A DNA stretch of 64,000 nucleotides from an uncultured Prevotellaceae bacterium (GTDB lineage Bacteria > Bacteroidota > Bacteroidia > Bacteroidales > Muribaculaceae): NCBI GenBank assembly GCA_900322135.1, contig ONYP01000003.1, positions 29,438-93,437 on the forward strand. Reading direction: 5' to 3'. The notes beneath the pieces were generated by a model. That model had not been told where the DNA came from. It saw only the letters and a program-made list of their open reading frames with translations, and searched no databases. The position numbers were made by a program, and so were the translations under genes. This document shows, one piece after another, positions 35,471-44,062 of the stretch (position 1 is its first letter; the number at the start of each line of letters is the position of its first letter).

Positions 35471-35516
35471 CAGTTTGATTTTATGGTTCAACAGTAAAAA
35501 ATTTTGACACATCATT

Positions 35517-36620
35517 ATGAGTGAAGACAATAAAAAACGCTTGAAAGTGGGCATCACCCTGGGCGACACCAACGGCATCGGCATCGAAGTAGCCTTGAAG
35601 GCCGTGGGCGTGCCCGAGATGATCGACATGTGCACTCCGGTGCTCTATGGCTCGAGTAAGATTGTCAGCTACCACCGCAATGCTTGCAACCTGCCCGGAT
35701 TCCAGATCAACCATACCAAGAGTGCCGAGAACCTCAAGGATAACATGCCTAACCTGGTGGAATGTATCAACCAGGAAATCAAGGTGGAATTAGGCCAGCC
35801 CAGCAAGCAGGCCGGATTGGCGTCATTTCTGGCCCTGGAAGCCGCCGTTAGAGACTTGAAGGCCGGCTTGATCGATGTGCTGGTTACCGCCCCCATCAAC
35901 AAGGACAACATCCAGAGCGACCAATTCCATTTTCCCGGCCATACCGAGTACCTGGAAAGCGCTGCCGGAGATGGCGATAAAGCCCTGATGGTCATGTGCA
36001 CCGGCAACCTGCGCATTGCACTCGCCACTATCCATATGCCTCTGTCCCAAGTGCCCGGCGCAATCTCAATAGAGAGCATCCGTGAGCACTTGCTGCAATT
36101 CAACACGACGCTGAAGCGCGACTTCGGCATCGACGGTCCGCGCATCGCCGTTCTGTCGCTCAACCCCCATGCCGGCGAAAACGGCATTCTGGGCACCGAG
36201 GAGCGCGACATCATCCTTCCCGCCATCCAGCAGTCGCTCGACGAGGACGGCGTGCAGTGTTTCGGCCCCTATGCCGCCGACGGTTTCTTTGGCGCCCGCC
36301 ACTACCGTCGCTTTGACGGAGTGCTGGCGATGTACCACGACCAGGGTCTAGTGCCTTTCAAGACTATCGCGATGGACGAGGGCGTGAACTTTACCGCCGG
36401 ACTTCCCATCGTGCGTACCAGCCCCGACCATGGCACCGGTTATGACATTGCAGGCCAGGGACTTGCCAACGAGTCCTCGATGCGCCATGCCATCTACACG
36501 GCCATCGATGTGTACCGCTCCCGCATCCGTTATGACGAGGCCCATCGCAACCCCCTGCCCAAGCTGTTCCAGGACCGCGGACGCGACAATGTGAAACTCG
36601 ACCTGACCAAGGGCGAATAA
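35517..36620 (+). CDS. pdxA: 4-hydroxythreonine-4-phosphate dehydrogenase
   Basis: The 367-residue protein has the full PdxA set of motifs: GITLGDTNGIGIEVALKA, TAPINKDNIQ, FPGHTEYLE and the three metal-binding histidines His173 (TIHMPL), His218 (NPHAGE) and His274 (MYHDQG). The family oxidises 4-phosphohydroxy-threonine with NAD+ in the vitamin B6 (DXP-dependent) pathway in the cytoplasm. Some paralogues use other phosphorylated acids such as 4-phosphoerythronate or threonate; the sequence cannot exclude this. A HAD phosphatase gene follows after 15 bp. Confidence 0.9.
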   Translation: MSEDNKKRLKVGITLGDTNGIGIEVALKAVGVPEMIDMCTPVLYGSSKIVSYHRNACNLPGFQINHTKSAENLKDNMPNLVECINQEIKVELGQPSKQAGLASFLALEAAVRDLKAGLIDVLVTAPINKDNIQSDQFHFPGHTEYLESAAGDGDKALMVMCTGNLRIALATIHMPLSQVPGAISIESIREHLLQFNTTLKRDFGIDGPRIAVLSLNPHAGENGILGTEERDIILPAIQQSLDEDGVQCFGPYAADGFFGARHYRRFDGVLAMYHDQGLVPFKTIAMDEGVNFTAGLPIVRTSPDHGTGYDIAGQGLANESSMRHAIYTAIDVYRSRIRYDEAHRNPLPKLFQDRGRDNVKLDLTKGE

Positions 36621-36635
36621 TGCATCGATGACTGC

Positions 36636-37337
36636 ATGATCAAGGGAATCATCTTTGACTACGGCGGCACACTCGACAGCCGCGGCGTGCACTGGAGTGA
36701 GGTGCTGTGGGAGGGCTACCAGCAGGCCTGCGTGCCCATCGACAAGGCGACATTCCGCACCGCCTATGTTGAAGGCGAGCGAGCACTGGCCCGCGAACGA
36801 ATCATCCTGCCGCAGGATAACTTCCACACGCTGCTGCTCAAGAAGGTGGCGCTAGAGATAGGATACCTGCCCGAGCAACCCAACGCCTGCACCCGAGACC
36901 GCTGGGTGGAGCAGATTGCCGCCTACTGCGATAACGCCGCACGCGCCTGCATCGACGAGGCACGCCCCATGCTTGAGCAGCTGCACGAGCGCTACCCGAT
37001 GATGCTGGTGAGCAACTTCTACGGCAACATCGACGAGGTACTGCGCGACTACGGCATCCGCCACCTGTTCAAGGGCATCATCGAGAGTGCCGTGGTGGGT
37101 GTGCGCAAACCCAACCCCACCCTATTCCGCCTGGGCGTCGATGCGCTTGAGTTGCCTGCCGAGCAAGTGCTCGTCGTGGGCGACAGCTTGCGCAAGGACA
37201 TTGAGCCCGCCGAGCAGCTTGGCTGCCATGTGCTGTGGCTCAAGGGCAAGGGGTGGACCGAAGAAGAGGACCGGCAGACCCATCCTCACGCCATCACCCA
37301 TGTCACCGAGGTGACCGATTGGATTGAGAAACTGTAG
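36636..37337 (+). CDS. HAD-superfamily hydrolase with DYGGT motif
   Basis: The 233-residue protein has HAD motif I FDYGGTLDS, in which the second Asp (general acid/base) is replaced by Gly; motif II is VSNFYGN, motif III Lys in VGVRKPNPTLF, and motif IV VVGDSLRKDI. A helical cap is present at about residues 15-100. Such DxGGT variants occur in HAD hydrolases of uncertain activity; loss of the second Asp may lower phosphatase activity or mean that another residue serves. It is 15 bp after pdxA and 75 bp before a nucleotidyltransferase gene, so the three are probably co-transcribed. Confidence 0.8.
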   Translation: MIKGIIFDYGGTLDSRGVHWSEVLWEGYQQACVPIDKATFRTAYVEGERALARERIILPQDNFHTLLLKKVALEIGYLPEQPNACTRDRWVEQIAAYCDNAARACIDEARPMLEQLHERYPMMLVSNFYGNIDEVLRDYGIRHLFKGIIESAVVGVRKPNPTLFRLGVDALELPAEQVLVVGDSLRKDIEPAEQLGCHVLWLKGKGWTEEEDRQTHPHAITHVTEVTDWIEKL

Positions 37338-37360
37338 AATCCCACCCCACCTGTCAACAA

Positions 37361-37380
37361 GCAAGATTTTGCGTCACTAC
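37361..37380. repeat. Possible degenerate copy of the GCAAGATTTTGC palindrome
   Basis: The 20 bases here match the core of the palindrome at 62757-62780 (GCAAGATTTTGCGTC) but the left arm is lost. It lies in the gap between the HAD and nucleotidyltransferase genes. This may be a relic of a dispersed repeat or a coincidence. Confidence 0.3.
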
Positions 37381-37412
37381 AACTCAATAAATATCACATT
37401 AACAACAACGAC

Positions 37413-38111
37413 ATGAATTACGCTATCATAGCTGCCGGTGAGGGCTCACGCCTTGCACAAGAGGGCGTTGCCAAGCCCAAGCCCCTCGTGGAACTGCAAG
37501 AAGAGCCCATGATCGGGCGTCTCATCAACATCATGCTCAGGTGCAATGCCGAGAGCATCAGCATCATCGTCAACGAACGCATGACCGAGGTCAGGGAATA
37601 TCTCGAGAGCCTGGAACTGCCAGTTCCCCTCAACTTGGTTGTCAAGTCCACTCCCAGTTCGATGCACAGCCTGTGGCACCTGAGTCGAGTGATTCCTCAA
37701 GGCAAGTTTTGCCTGACCACCGTCGACACCATCTTCCGCGAAGAGGATTTCAGAGGATACATCGATGCCTTTGAGGCCGACGACAAGCACGACGGCATGT
37801 GGGCAGTCACCCCATTTGTCGACGACGAGAAGCCGTTATGGGTCGATGTGGACGACCAGATGGAAATCACCGCATTCCGCGACAAGCCCTGGGATGGTGC
37901 ACGCTATGTGTCAGGAGGCGTATATGCCATGACCGATGACGCCTTTGAGGTGCTGGACCGTTGCATTGAGCAGGGTGTCAGCCGCATGCGCAACTTCCAG
38001 CGCGCGCTCGTTGATGCCGGCCTGCATCTTCAAGCTTACAGCATCGACAAAATCGTGGATGTGGACCACGCCGGCGACATTGCCACAGCCGAGGAGTTCT
38101 TGGCTGGATAA
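37413..38111 (+). CDS. Sugar-phosphate nucleotidyltransferase family protein
   Basis: The 232-residue protein begins MNYAIIAAGEGSRLAQEG and continues KPKPLVELQEEPMIG, which matches the GxGxRxxxxxxKP loop of nucleotidyltransferases; FCLTTVDTIFRE provides the metal-binding Asp, and VDVDHAGDIATAEEFL closes the fold. It would form an NDP-activated compound. It follows the HAD gene by 75 bp. It may belong functionally to the surface-polysaccharide genes nearby, though it is transcribed away from them. Confidence 0.82.
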   Translation: MNYAIIAAGEGSRLAQEGVAKPKPLVELQEEPMIGRLINIMLRCNAESISIIVNERMTEVREYLESLELPVPLNLVVKSTPSSMHSLWHLSRVIPQGKFCLTTVDTIFREEDFRGYIDAFEADDKHDGMWAVTPFVDDEKPLWVDVDDQMEITAFRDKPWDGARYVSGGVYAMTDDAFEVLDRCIEQGVSRMRNFQRALVDAGLHLQAYSIDKIVDVDHAGDIATAEEFLAG

Positions 38112-38163
38112 GGCCATACTGTCGACTCGGTTCACCCACGCAATCCCACCTCATCGAAAAATA

Positions 38164-38201
38164 CAAGAGGGCGCTTCAAGATTTTTTGAAGCGCCCTCTT
38201 G
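38164..38201. terminator. Bidirectional intrinsic terminator
   Basis: A perfect 16-bp inverted repeat (CAAGAGGGCGCTTCAA / its complement) with a 6-nt loop lies between two convergent genes. On the minus strand it is followed by a T-rich run (GTATTTTTCG), so it serves best as the terminator of the UDP-glucose dehydrogenase operon; it can also stop the plus-strand nucleotidyltransferase transcript. Confidence 0.82.
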
Positions 38202-38235
38202 TTGATATCAATCGGTCGTCAATGAGGCAGCGGCC

Positions 38236-39555
38236 TCACTTGCCGATGCAGTGGTATTCAAATCCTGCCAGCTGCAGCTCGTCGCCGTCCAGGATGTTGC
38301 GACCGTCGAGAATGAGGTTTCCTTTCATTCCTTGCCGCAGCGCTTCCACATTAGGCATGCGCAGTTCTTTCCACTCGGTTACCAGCATCAAGGCGTCGGC
38401 ACCGCGGGCTGCATCATACATGTCGGTAGCATAGGAAACCCTGTCACCAATGCGCCGGCGGCACTCGTCCATGGCTACCGGGTCATAGACCTTTACCATG
38501 GCTCCTGCATTGAGCAGCAGGTCGATGAGCACCAGCGACGGAGCCTCACGCATGTCATCGGTCTCGGGCTTGAATGCAAGGCCCCACATGGCAATGTTCT
38601 TGCCTTTCAGAGCCTGCTCGCTACCGTAGTATTTGACGAGTTTGTTGTATAGTACGCGTTTCTGGTCGCCATTCACATCCTCTACGGCCTGCAATACCCT
38701 CATGTCGTAGCCGTAGTCGGCCGCAGTCTTGATAAGCGCCTTTACATCCTTAGGGAAACATGAGCCACCGTAACCGCATCCGGCATACAGGAATTTCTTG
38801 CCGATGCGCGTGTCGCTGCCGATACCCTTGCGCACCATGTTCACATCGGCACCCACCAGTTCACACAGGTTGGCGATATCGTTCATGAAACTGATGCGGG
38901 TGGCCAACATCGAGTTGGCTGCATACTTGATCATCTCGGCCGAGGGGATGTCGGTGAAAATCAAGCGGTCACTCACAATCATGAAAGGCTTGTACAGGCG
39001 GGCCATGAGTTTGCGGGCACGCTCACTCTCAACACCCACGACGACGCGATCGGGACTCATGAAGTCCTTCACGGCATTACCCTCCTTGAGGAACTCGGGA
39101 TTGCTGGCCATGTCAAACTCCACTTCCACGCCACGGCGTTGCAACTCCTCGTTGATGGTATTTTTCACCTTGTAGGCAGTGCCAACGGGCACAGTGCTCT
39201 TGGTTGCCACAACGACATAGTGCTTGAGGTGTCGCCCGATGGTCCGCGCCACTTCCAATACATACTTCAAGTCGGCGCTACCGTCTTCGTCAGGAGGCGT
39301 TCCCACGGCTATGAAAACCACATTGACGCCGTCCAGCACATCTTCCAGACGCGTCGTGAAGCTCAATCGTCCGGACTTCATGTTTTTCTTGACGAGTGTC
39401 TCCAGACCAGGCTCATAGATGGGGATGACACCCTTGTTCAGGGCATCGATTTTGGACTGGTCCACATCCACACATGTCACATGGACACCCATTTCACTGA
39501 AACAGGTGCCCGTGACTAGTCCAACATATCCGGTTCCTACAACCGCAATTCTCAT
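38236..39555 (-). CDS. ugd: UDP-glucose 6-dehydrogenase
   Basis: The 439-residue protein has the N-terminal NAD-binding motif VVGTGYVGLVTGTCFSEMG, the central FLKEGNAVKDF, catalytic Cys266 in GCGYGGSCFPKD and the C-terminal UDP-binding region with GLAFKPETDDMREAPS. It oxidises UDP-glucose to UDP-glucuronate in the cytoplasm, supplying an acidic sugar for capsule. It is 27 bp downstream of the Wzc-type kinase gene, so the two are co-transcribed. BY-kinases of this type often control UDP-glucose dehydrogenase by phosphorylation. Confidence 0.93.
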   Translation of the reverse strand: MRIAVVGTGYVGLVTGTCFSEMGVHVTCVDVDQSKIDALNKGVIPIYEPGLETLVKKNMKSGRLSFTTRLEDVLDGVNVVFIAVGTPPDEDGSADLKYVLEVARTIGRHLKHYVVVATKSTVPVGTAYKVKNTINEELQRRGVEVEFDMASNPEFLKEGNAVKDFMSPDRVVVGVESERARKLMARLYKPFMIVSDRLIFTDIPSAEMIKYAANSMLATRISFMNDIANLCELVGADVNMVRKGIGSDTRIGKKFLYAGCGYGGSCFPKDVKALIKTAADYGYDMRVLQAVEDVNGDQKRVLYNKLVKYYGSEQALKGKNIAMWGLAFKPETDDMREAPSLVLIDLLLNAGAMVKVYDPVAMDECRRRIGDRVSYATDMYDAARGADALMLVTEWKELRMPNVEALRQGMKGNLILDGRNILDGDELQLAGFEYHCIGK

Positions 39556-39582
39556 AAGCTCGAGGGGTTGGGATGCAGGGGA

Positions 39583-42024
39583 TTATGATTTATTATCATT
39601 CTGCTTGGGGGTGTCGTCGACATAATAACCGCCGCCGTCACCGCCATAGCCGTAGCCATAGCCGTAACCGTAACCGTAGCCATAGCCCTTACCGTAGCCG
39701 TAAGCATAGGAGTAGTTATAGCGTGTCTTGCTCACCTTGATGTCGTTGACAAGGATGGTGAGGTTCTTGATCTTGTGCTCATCGGCAAGGTTCTCGAGCT
39801 CGTACATGTACTGCTGCTCTACACGGCCATCGCGCACGACATAAATGGTCAAGTCGACAAAGCGGTTCACGATAGCAGCATCGGCAATCAGGTTATAGGG
39901 CACGGTATCGAGAATGACATAGTCATATCTCTTCTTGAGCTCGTCAATCATCTTTTTCATGTTGTCGCTCATGAGCAGCGCCGTGGGGTTGGGGGGAATG
40001 GCGCCGACACTGATGATGTCGAATCCCTCGTGCAAGGCACCGCGGTGGATTACCTTGTTCAGGTCGGTTTCCTTGCCCGACAGGTAGGCCGAGGCACCCT
40101 TACCGTCCTGCACACCTACATACTCTGAGAACTTACCCTTGCGCAAGTCAAGGTCGACAACGATGACGCGCTTGTTGACATAGGTATAGGACAACGCGAG
40201 GTTCACAGCCACGAAACTCTTACCCTCACCCGACATGGTTGAGGTGAACTGGATCACCGTTGCCTCATTGTCAGGCTTATTCTGGTTTGTGACGAAGTCC
40301 AAGTTATTTCTAATGATTCGGAATGCCTCATTCATGCGGTCATTAGAGGTCTCATTGACCACGATCTCACCAGTGACATTGGCCTTCTTGGCGGGCAACT
40401 CACCCAGGATGGGGATGTTGCAGACCTCTTCAATCTCGCGACGGGTGTGAATCGTCTTGTCGAGCGAGAAGTACCAGAACACGCCATAGAGTACCAGGGC
40501 CGGGATGAGCAGACCGATGACCATACCGGTGAGCACGATACGCGACAGGGGTGCAGTAACGGGCACGGGATTGGGAATAGCGGGCTCCATGACCTTGGCA
40601 TTAGGCTCTGTGATGGCCATCTGCAAGGCGTTCTCCTCACGCTTGTTGAGCAGATAGAGGTAGAGCTGCTCCTTAATCTTCTGCTGACGGGTGACCTCGG
40701 TGATGGCTTTCTCATGAGAAGGATTGGCAATCATGCTGCTCTGGGCCTGGCTCTGCAAGCGCTGGGCCTGTCCCTGGCGGGTGCGCAGCGTGCTGATGTA
40801 GCTGTCGATACCGGCAAGGATGGACTTCTTCTGAGTGGCCAGCGAATTGGCCAGTTCCTTCATGACGGGGTTCTCGGCACTAGAGGTGGCCGCGATTTTC
40901 TGGTATTCCTGCATGGCCTGGTTGTACTGGTCAATCTGGCCAGAGATACCAGCGTGGTTCATGCCCGAGTTGGCAGGAATGAGGTCATTGGGACCCATGT
41001 TGGCAATGAAGTTGCGGATCTGGCTTGCCAGGTTGATTTCCAGGCTGGCGTCCTCAGAGTTGTCGATGTGGCGCATGGTGTTGCCCTCGCCACCCAGCAT
41101 CATGGAGTTGGCCGAGTTGGCCATGAGGATGGCTACCTCATTGTCCACGCCGCTCAGGTCCTTGGAAAGGTCGGCTACTCGTTCAGCGATAAACGCCTCG
41201 GTGTTGCGAGCCACCTGGTTCATGTCGTTGATGCCTTCCTGGTTGTAGGCAACGACCAGGGCGTTGAGGATGTCGGCACACATCTGGGGATTCTGGCCCC
41301 TGATAGCGAGGTTGATGACATCACTGTGCTGGTCGGCCAACTCAACAATCATCGACGATGCCAGCATGCGGGCTGTCGTCATCGGGTTGGTGACGATGAC
41401 AGTGACATTGTAGTCGATGTGTTTGTCGGTGAATTTATCCGTCTTGGTGATGGCAACAGGACCAAACTCGGTGTTCACCTTGTTGCCGAAGTGTGCTTTT
41501 TTCCATTCTCCCTCGTTAACCTTGAACTCAAATTCATCGCCACCCTTGGGCACAATGGTAATGGTATAGCCTGAGGTCACCTCCTTGAGTGGCGTGACCT
41601 GCACGGGGGTGTCCTTGTAGATGTTGACATCGCGCAGGAACATGTGGCCGAAGTACTGGACATTCAGGCCCAACGAGTTCACTACAACCTCCATCACGCG
41701 TGATGATTTGAGCTTGTGGGGCTCGTTAGGGATATAGTTCACAGTGCTAAGGCCCAGGTCGCTGAAGGTCATTGAGGGCGTGCCCTGAGCACTGTCCTTA
41801 GACCTAATGAGGATGGATGACCTTGCTACATAAAACTGTGGCTGGCTCTTGGCATACAGGTAGGCAATGCAGGAGCACACGATCAACGACAATACAAACC
41901 AGTACCAATTATAGGCACAGGCCATGAACAATCGGTCCCACTTGACACCAGTGCGAGCGCGTTTTTTCTTTTTCTCTTCGGCGACCGCTCTTGCGACCAG
42001 ATCTTCTTGAACTATTTCTTGCAT
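39583..42024 (-). CDS. wzc: Wzc-type polysaccharide co-polymerase/tyrosine autokinase
   Basis: The 813-residue protein has an N-terminal membrane segment near residues 35-55, a large periplasmic Wzz-type domain, a second membrane segment near residues 505-530 (VLTGMVIGLLIPALVLYGVF), then a cytoplasmic BY-kinase domain. That domain carries Walker A MSGEGKSF (about residues 593-600), Walker A' VVDLDLRKG and Walker B YVILDTVPY. The C terminus is a tyrosine cluster made of repeated Tyr-Gly pairs, the autophosphorylation tail. The protein governs chain length and export of the polymer. No separate outer-membrane export protein (Wza) is in the window. Confidence 0.92.
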   Translation of the reverse strand: MQEIVQEDLVARAVAEEKKKKRARTGVKWDRLFMACAYNWYWFVLSLIVCSCIAYLYAKSQPQFYVARSSILIRSKDSAQGTPSMTFSDLGLSTVNYIPNEPHKLKSSRVMEVVVNSLGLNVQYFGHMFLRDVNIYKDTPVQVTPLKEVTSGYTITIVPKGGDEFEFKVNEGEWKKAHFGNKVNTEFGPVAITKTDKFTDKHIDYNVTVIVTNPMTTARMLASSMIVELADQHSDVINLAIRGQNPQMCADILNALVVAYNQEGINDMNQVARNTEAFIAERVADLSKDLSGVDNEVAILMANSANSMMLGGEGNTMRHIDNSEDASLEINLASQIRNFIANMGPNDLIPANSGMNHAGISGQIDQYNQAMQEYQKIAATSSAENPVMKELANSLATQKKSILAGIDSYISTLRTRQGQAQRLQSQAQSSMIANPSHEKAITEVTRQQKIKEQLYLYLLNKREENALQMAITEPNAKVMEPAIPNPVPVTAPLSRIVLTGMVIGLLIPALVLYGVFWYFSLDKTIHTRREIEEVCNIPILGELPAKKANVTGEIVVNETSNDRMNEAFRIIRNNLDFVTNQNKPDNEATVIQFTSTMSGEGKSFVAVNLALSYTYVNKRVIVVDLDLRKGKFSEYVGVQDGKGASAYLSGKETDLNKVIHRGALHEGFDIISVGAIPPNPTALLMSDNMKKMIDELKKRYDYVILDTVPYNLIADAAIVNRFVDLTIYVVRDGRVEQQYMYELENLADEHKIKNLTILVNDIKVSKTRYNYSYAYGYGKGYGYGYGYGYGYGYGGDGGGYYVDDTPKQNDNKS

Positions 42025-42107
42025 GATACGCTAATTTTGTTCTGATTTCTGTGTTAAAAATGACTGCGGCAGCGGCAATAATGTTGACACTACTGCATAT
42101 TTCGCGG

Positions 42108-42139
42108 CAAATTTACTCCAATAAAATGGAAACGGCAAA
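42108..42139 (-). promoter_or_regulatory. Promoter of the wzc-ugd operon
   Basis: On the minus strand TTTG (42139-42136) is followed after 20 bp by TAAATTTG (42115-42108), a perfect match to the Bacteroidota consensus. Transcription would start near 42100, leaving a leader of about 75 nt. Confidence 0.7.
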
Positions 42140-42208
42140 TTTTATATGTATAAAAAAAACATAACGCGCCGATTAAGTCCAGCAGGGGAAATCGTGCCAT
42201 TAATCAAC

Positions 42209-42239
42209 ACGGGTGGCAACCCTTGTGGTCGCCACCCGT
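42209..42239. terminator. Intrinsic terminator of the inositol-phosphate synthase gene
   Basis: An inverted repeat with 9-bp perfect arms (ACGGGTGGC, 42209-42217 and 42231-42239) and a 13-nt loop lies 32 bp below the stop of the inositol-phosphate synthase gene. The T-rich flank is on the plus-strand side (TATTGTTGTTT), so the minus-strand terminator has a weak tail. Confidence 0.6.
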
Positions 42240-42270
42240 TATTGTTGTTTCTAAACGGATTCAGGGATGA

Positions 42271-43578
42271 TTAGTCAATCTCCTCGTCGGCTTCGTAACC
42301 GCCCATCTCACGGATGGCGTTCTTCAGCATTACATACTGCTGGAACAGGTGGTTAACGGGAATCTCGTCCTTGGTATAGTCGTGCATCGGGCTCTTGAGG
42401 AAGAAGCTCAGGAAGCGCTGGGTGCCATAGCGGCCGGCGCGGTGAGCGAGGTCCATGAGCAGACACAGGTCGAGGCACAGGGGAGCTGCCAGGATAGAGT
42501 CACGGCACAGGAAATTGATCTTGATCTGCATGGGATAGCCCATCCAGCCGAAGATGTCGATGTTGTCCCATCCCTCCTTGTTGTCGTTGCGGGGCGGGTA
42601 GTAGTTGATGCGTACCTTGTGGTAGTAGTCGCTGTACAGGTCGGGCTGGTCGTCGGCAACGAGGATAGACTCGAGGGTCGACAGTTTGCTCACCTCCTTG
42701 GTGCGGAAATTGGCGGGCTCGTCAAGCACGAGACCGTCGCGGTTGCCCAGGATGTTGGTCGAGAACCAACCGTTCAGGCCGAGCATGCGGGTGCCGATGA
42801 TGGGAGCGAAGCCGCTCTTCACCAGTGTCTGGCCGGTCTTGAAGTCCTTACCGGCAATGGGCACCTGGGTCTTCTCAGACATCTCCCACATGGCGGGAAT
42901 GTCGACGGTGGTGTTGGGAGCACCCATGATGAAGGGGCAACCCTCGGCCAGTGCAGCGTAAGCATAGCACATCGAGGGAGCCACCTTGTCGACCACATTG
43001 TCCTTCATGGCCTGCTCGAGGGCGGCCATGGTGCCATGGTACTTCATGTCGGGCTCAACATAAATCTCGGTCGAGGCGGCCCACAGTACAACCACGCGGT
43101 CAACACCGGTCTCCTTCTTGAAGTTGCGGATGTCCTCACGCACCTGCTCGGTCATGTCCCAGCGGTCCTTGCACTGCTTCACATTGTCACCGTCAAGACG
43201 CTTAGCGTAGTTCTTGTCAAACGCAGCCTTCATCGGCTTGATTTTCAGCAACTCGTCCTTGACGGGCTCGATGTCCTTCTCCTTCAATACCTCGGCGTTG
43301 ATGGCGCTCTCATAAGCATTGGCAGGAAATACGTCCCAAGCGGCGAACACGATGTCGTCCAGGCTGGGCATCGACACGATCTCGTTATAGTGTAAATACT
43401 TCTTGTTCTCGCCTTTTCCAACACGAATCTTGTCGTACTGGGTCATGCTGCCCACAGGCTTTGCGAGGCCTTTGCGGGTCATCATTACACCAGTCATGAA
43501 CGTGGTGCTCACGGCACCCAATCCTACTACCATAATACCTAACTTGCCGGTAGCGGGCTTAACGATTTCTTTTGCCAT
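42271..43578 (-). CDS. myo-Inositol-1-phosphate synthase
   Basis: The 435-residue protein fits the MIPS family: the Rossmann start GIMVVGLGAVSTTFMTGVM, SMTQYDKIRVG, the VDRVVVLWAAST segment, FIMGAPNTTVDIPAM, and the catalytic region VPIAGKDFKTGQT with the conserved lysines; later, DGLVLDEPANFRTKEVSK and GYPMQIKINFLCRDSILAAP. It converts glucose-6-phosphate to inositol-1-phosphate with bound NAD. In Bacteroidota it feeds inositol phospholipid or sphingolipid head groups. It is transcribed alone, upstream of wzc; a weak -7-like box (TAATTTAG, 43672-43665 on the minus strand) may be its promoter. Confidence 0.93.
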   Translation of the reverse strand: MAKEIVKPATGKLGIMVVGLGAVSTTFMTGVMMTRKGLAKPVGSMTQYDKIRVGKGENKKYLHYNEIVSMPSLDDIVFAAWDVFPANAYESAINAEVLKEKDIEPVKDELLKIKPMKAAFDKNYAKRLDGDNVKQCKDRWDMTEQVREDIRNFKKETGVDRVVVLWAASTEIYVEPDMKYHGTMAALEQAMKDNVVDKVAPSMCYAYAALAEGCPFIMGAPNTTVDIPAMWEMSEKTQVPIAGKDFKTGQTLVKSGFAPIIGTRMLGLNGWFSTNILGNRDGLVLDEPANFRTKEVSKLSTLESILVADDQPDLYSDYYHKVRINYYPPRNDNKEGWDNIDIFGWMGYPMQIKINFLCRDSILAAPLCLDLCLLMDLAHRAGRYGTQRFLSFFLKSPMHDYTKDEIPVNHLFQQYVMLKNAIREMGGYEADEEID

Positions 43579-43957
43579 AATCTTTTATTACAGTTAATGT
43601 TTATATAATGTGGTCCATAAGGGCCATATCAGCTTTCACAAACTCATGTCTGCAAAAAGCGCCGCTAAATTACTGCCTTTTTTTGAATTGAGGTCTAAAA
43701 GAAGTAGAAAATTTTGTTTTAGGATGTTAAAATTAGGGTATGTTACACAATTTTCACATAAATAATGCAAAAATACATAGTGTATTGCATAATAAATGTT
43801 AATCATGGTACCCAGCTTTTTTTGCAAAAAATTGTAGTATGAAACATGCTTTGGAAATCACTGGCGTGAACTTTTTGGTTTTGTGGGGTGAGTAAAAATC
43901 ACTCGTTGGAAAGATATGGCGTTTTGCTGTAAAAATCCATTTTTCTATAGTAATTTT
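43579..43957. other. AT-rich divergent intergenic region
   Basis: This part of the 484-bp gap between inositol-phosphate synthase and the C10 protease is very AT-rich. The minus strand shows a weak -7-like box at 43672-43665 and a TATTTTTG at 43775-43768 without a clear -33 element. No RNA gene or coding frame with support was found. Confidence 0.4.
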
Positions 43958-43989
43958 TTTGTCCATTAAATAAATAATGTATACATTTG
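43958..43989 (+). promoter_or_regulatory. Promoter of the C10 protease gene
   Basis: A TTTG at 43958-43961 and TACATTTG at 43982-43989, separated by 20 bp, match the Bacteroidota consensus exactly. The predicted start near 43997 leaves a leader of about 66 nt that is very AT-rich. Confidence 0.72.
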
Positions 43990-44062
43990 CCACCGTTTTA
44001 TGAAAATGAAAACCGAATTTTGTTTAATCAACATCTATTTAATAAACTAATTTTATTTTATA

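Noticed and set aside
39640-39720. Short tandem repeats suggestive of a CRISPR or VNTR
   Set aside because: The repeats are in-frame Tyr-Gly codons of the kinase tail; there are no unique spacers, so it is not a CRISPR array.
40447-41574. 375-residue plus-strand open frame within the wzc gene
   Set aside because: Antisense shadow; the minus frame carries full Wzz and BY-kinase motifs.
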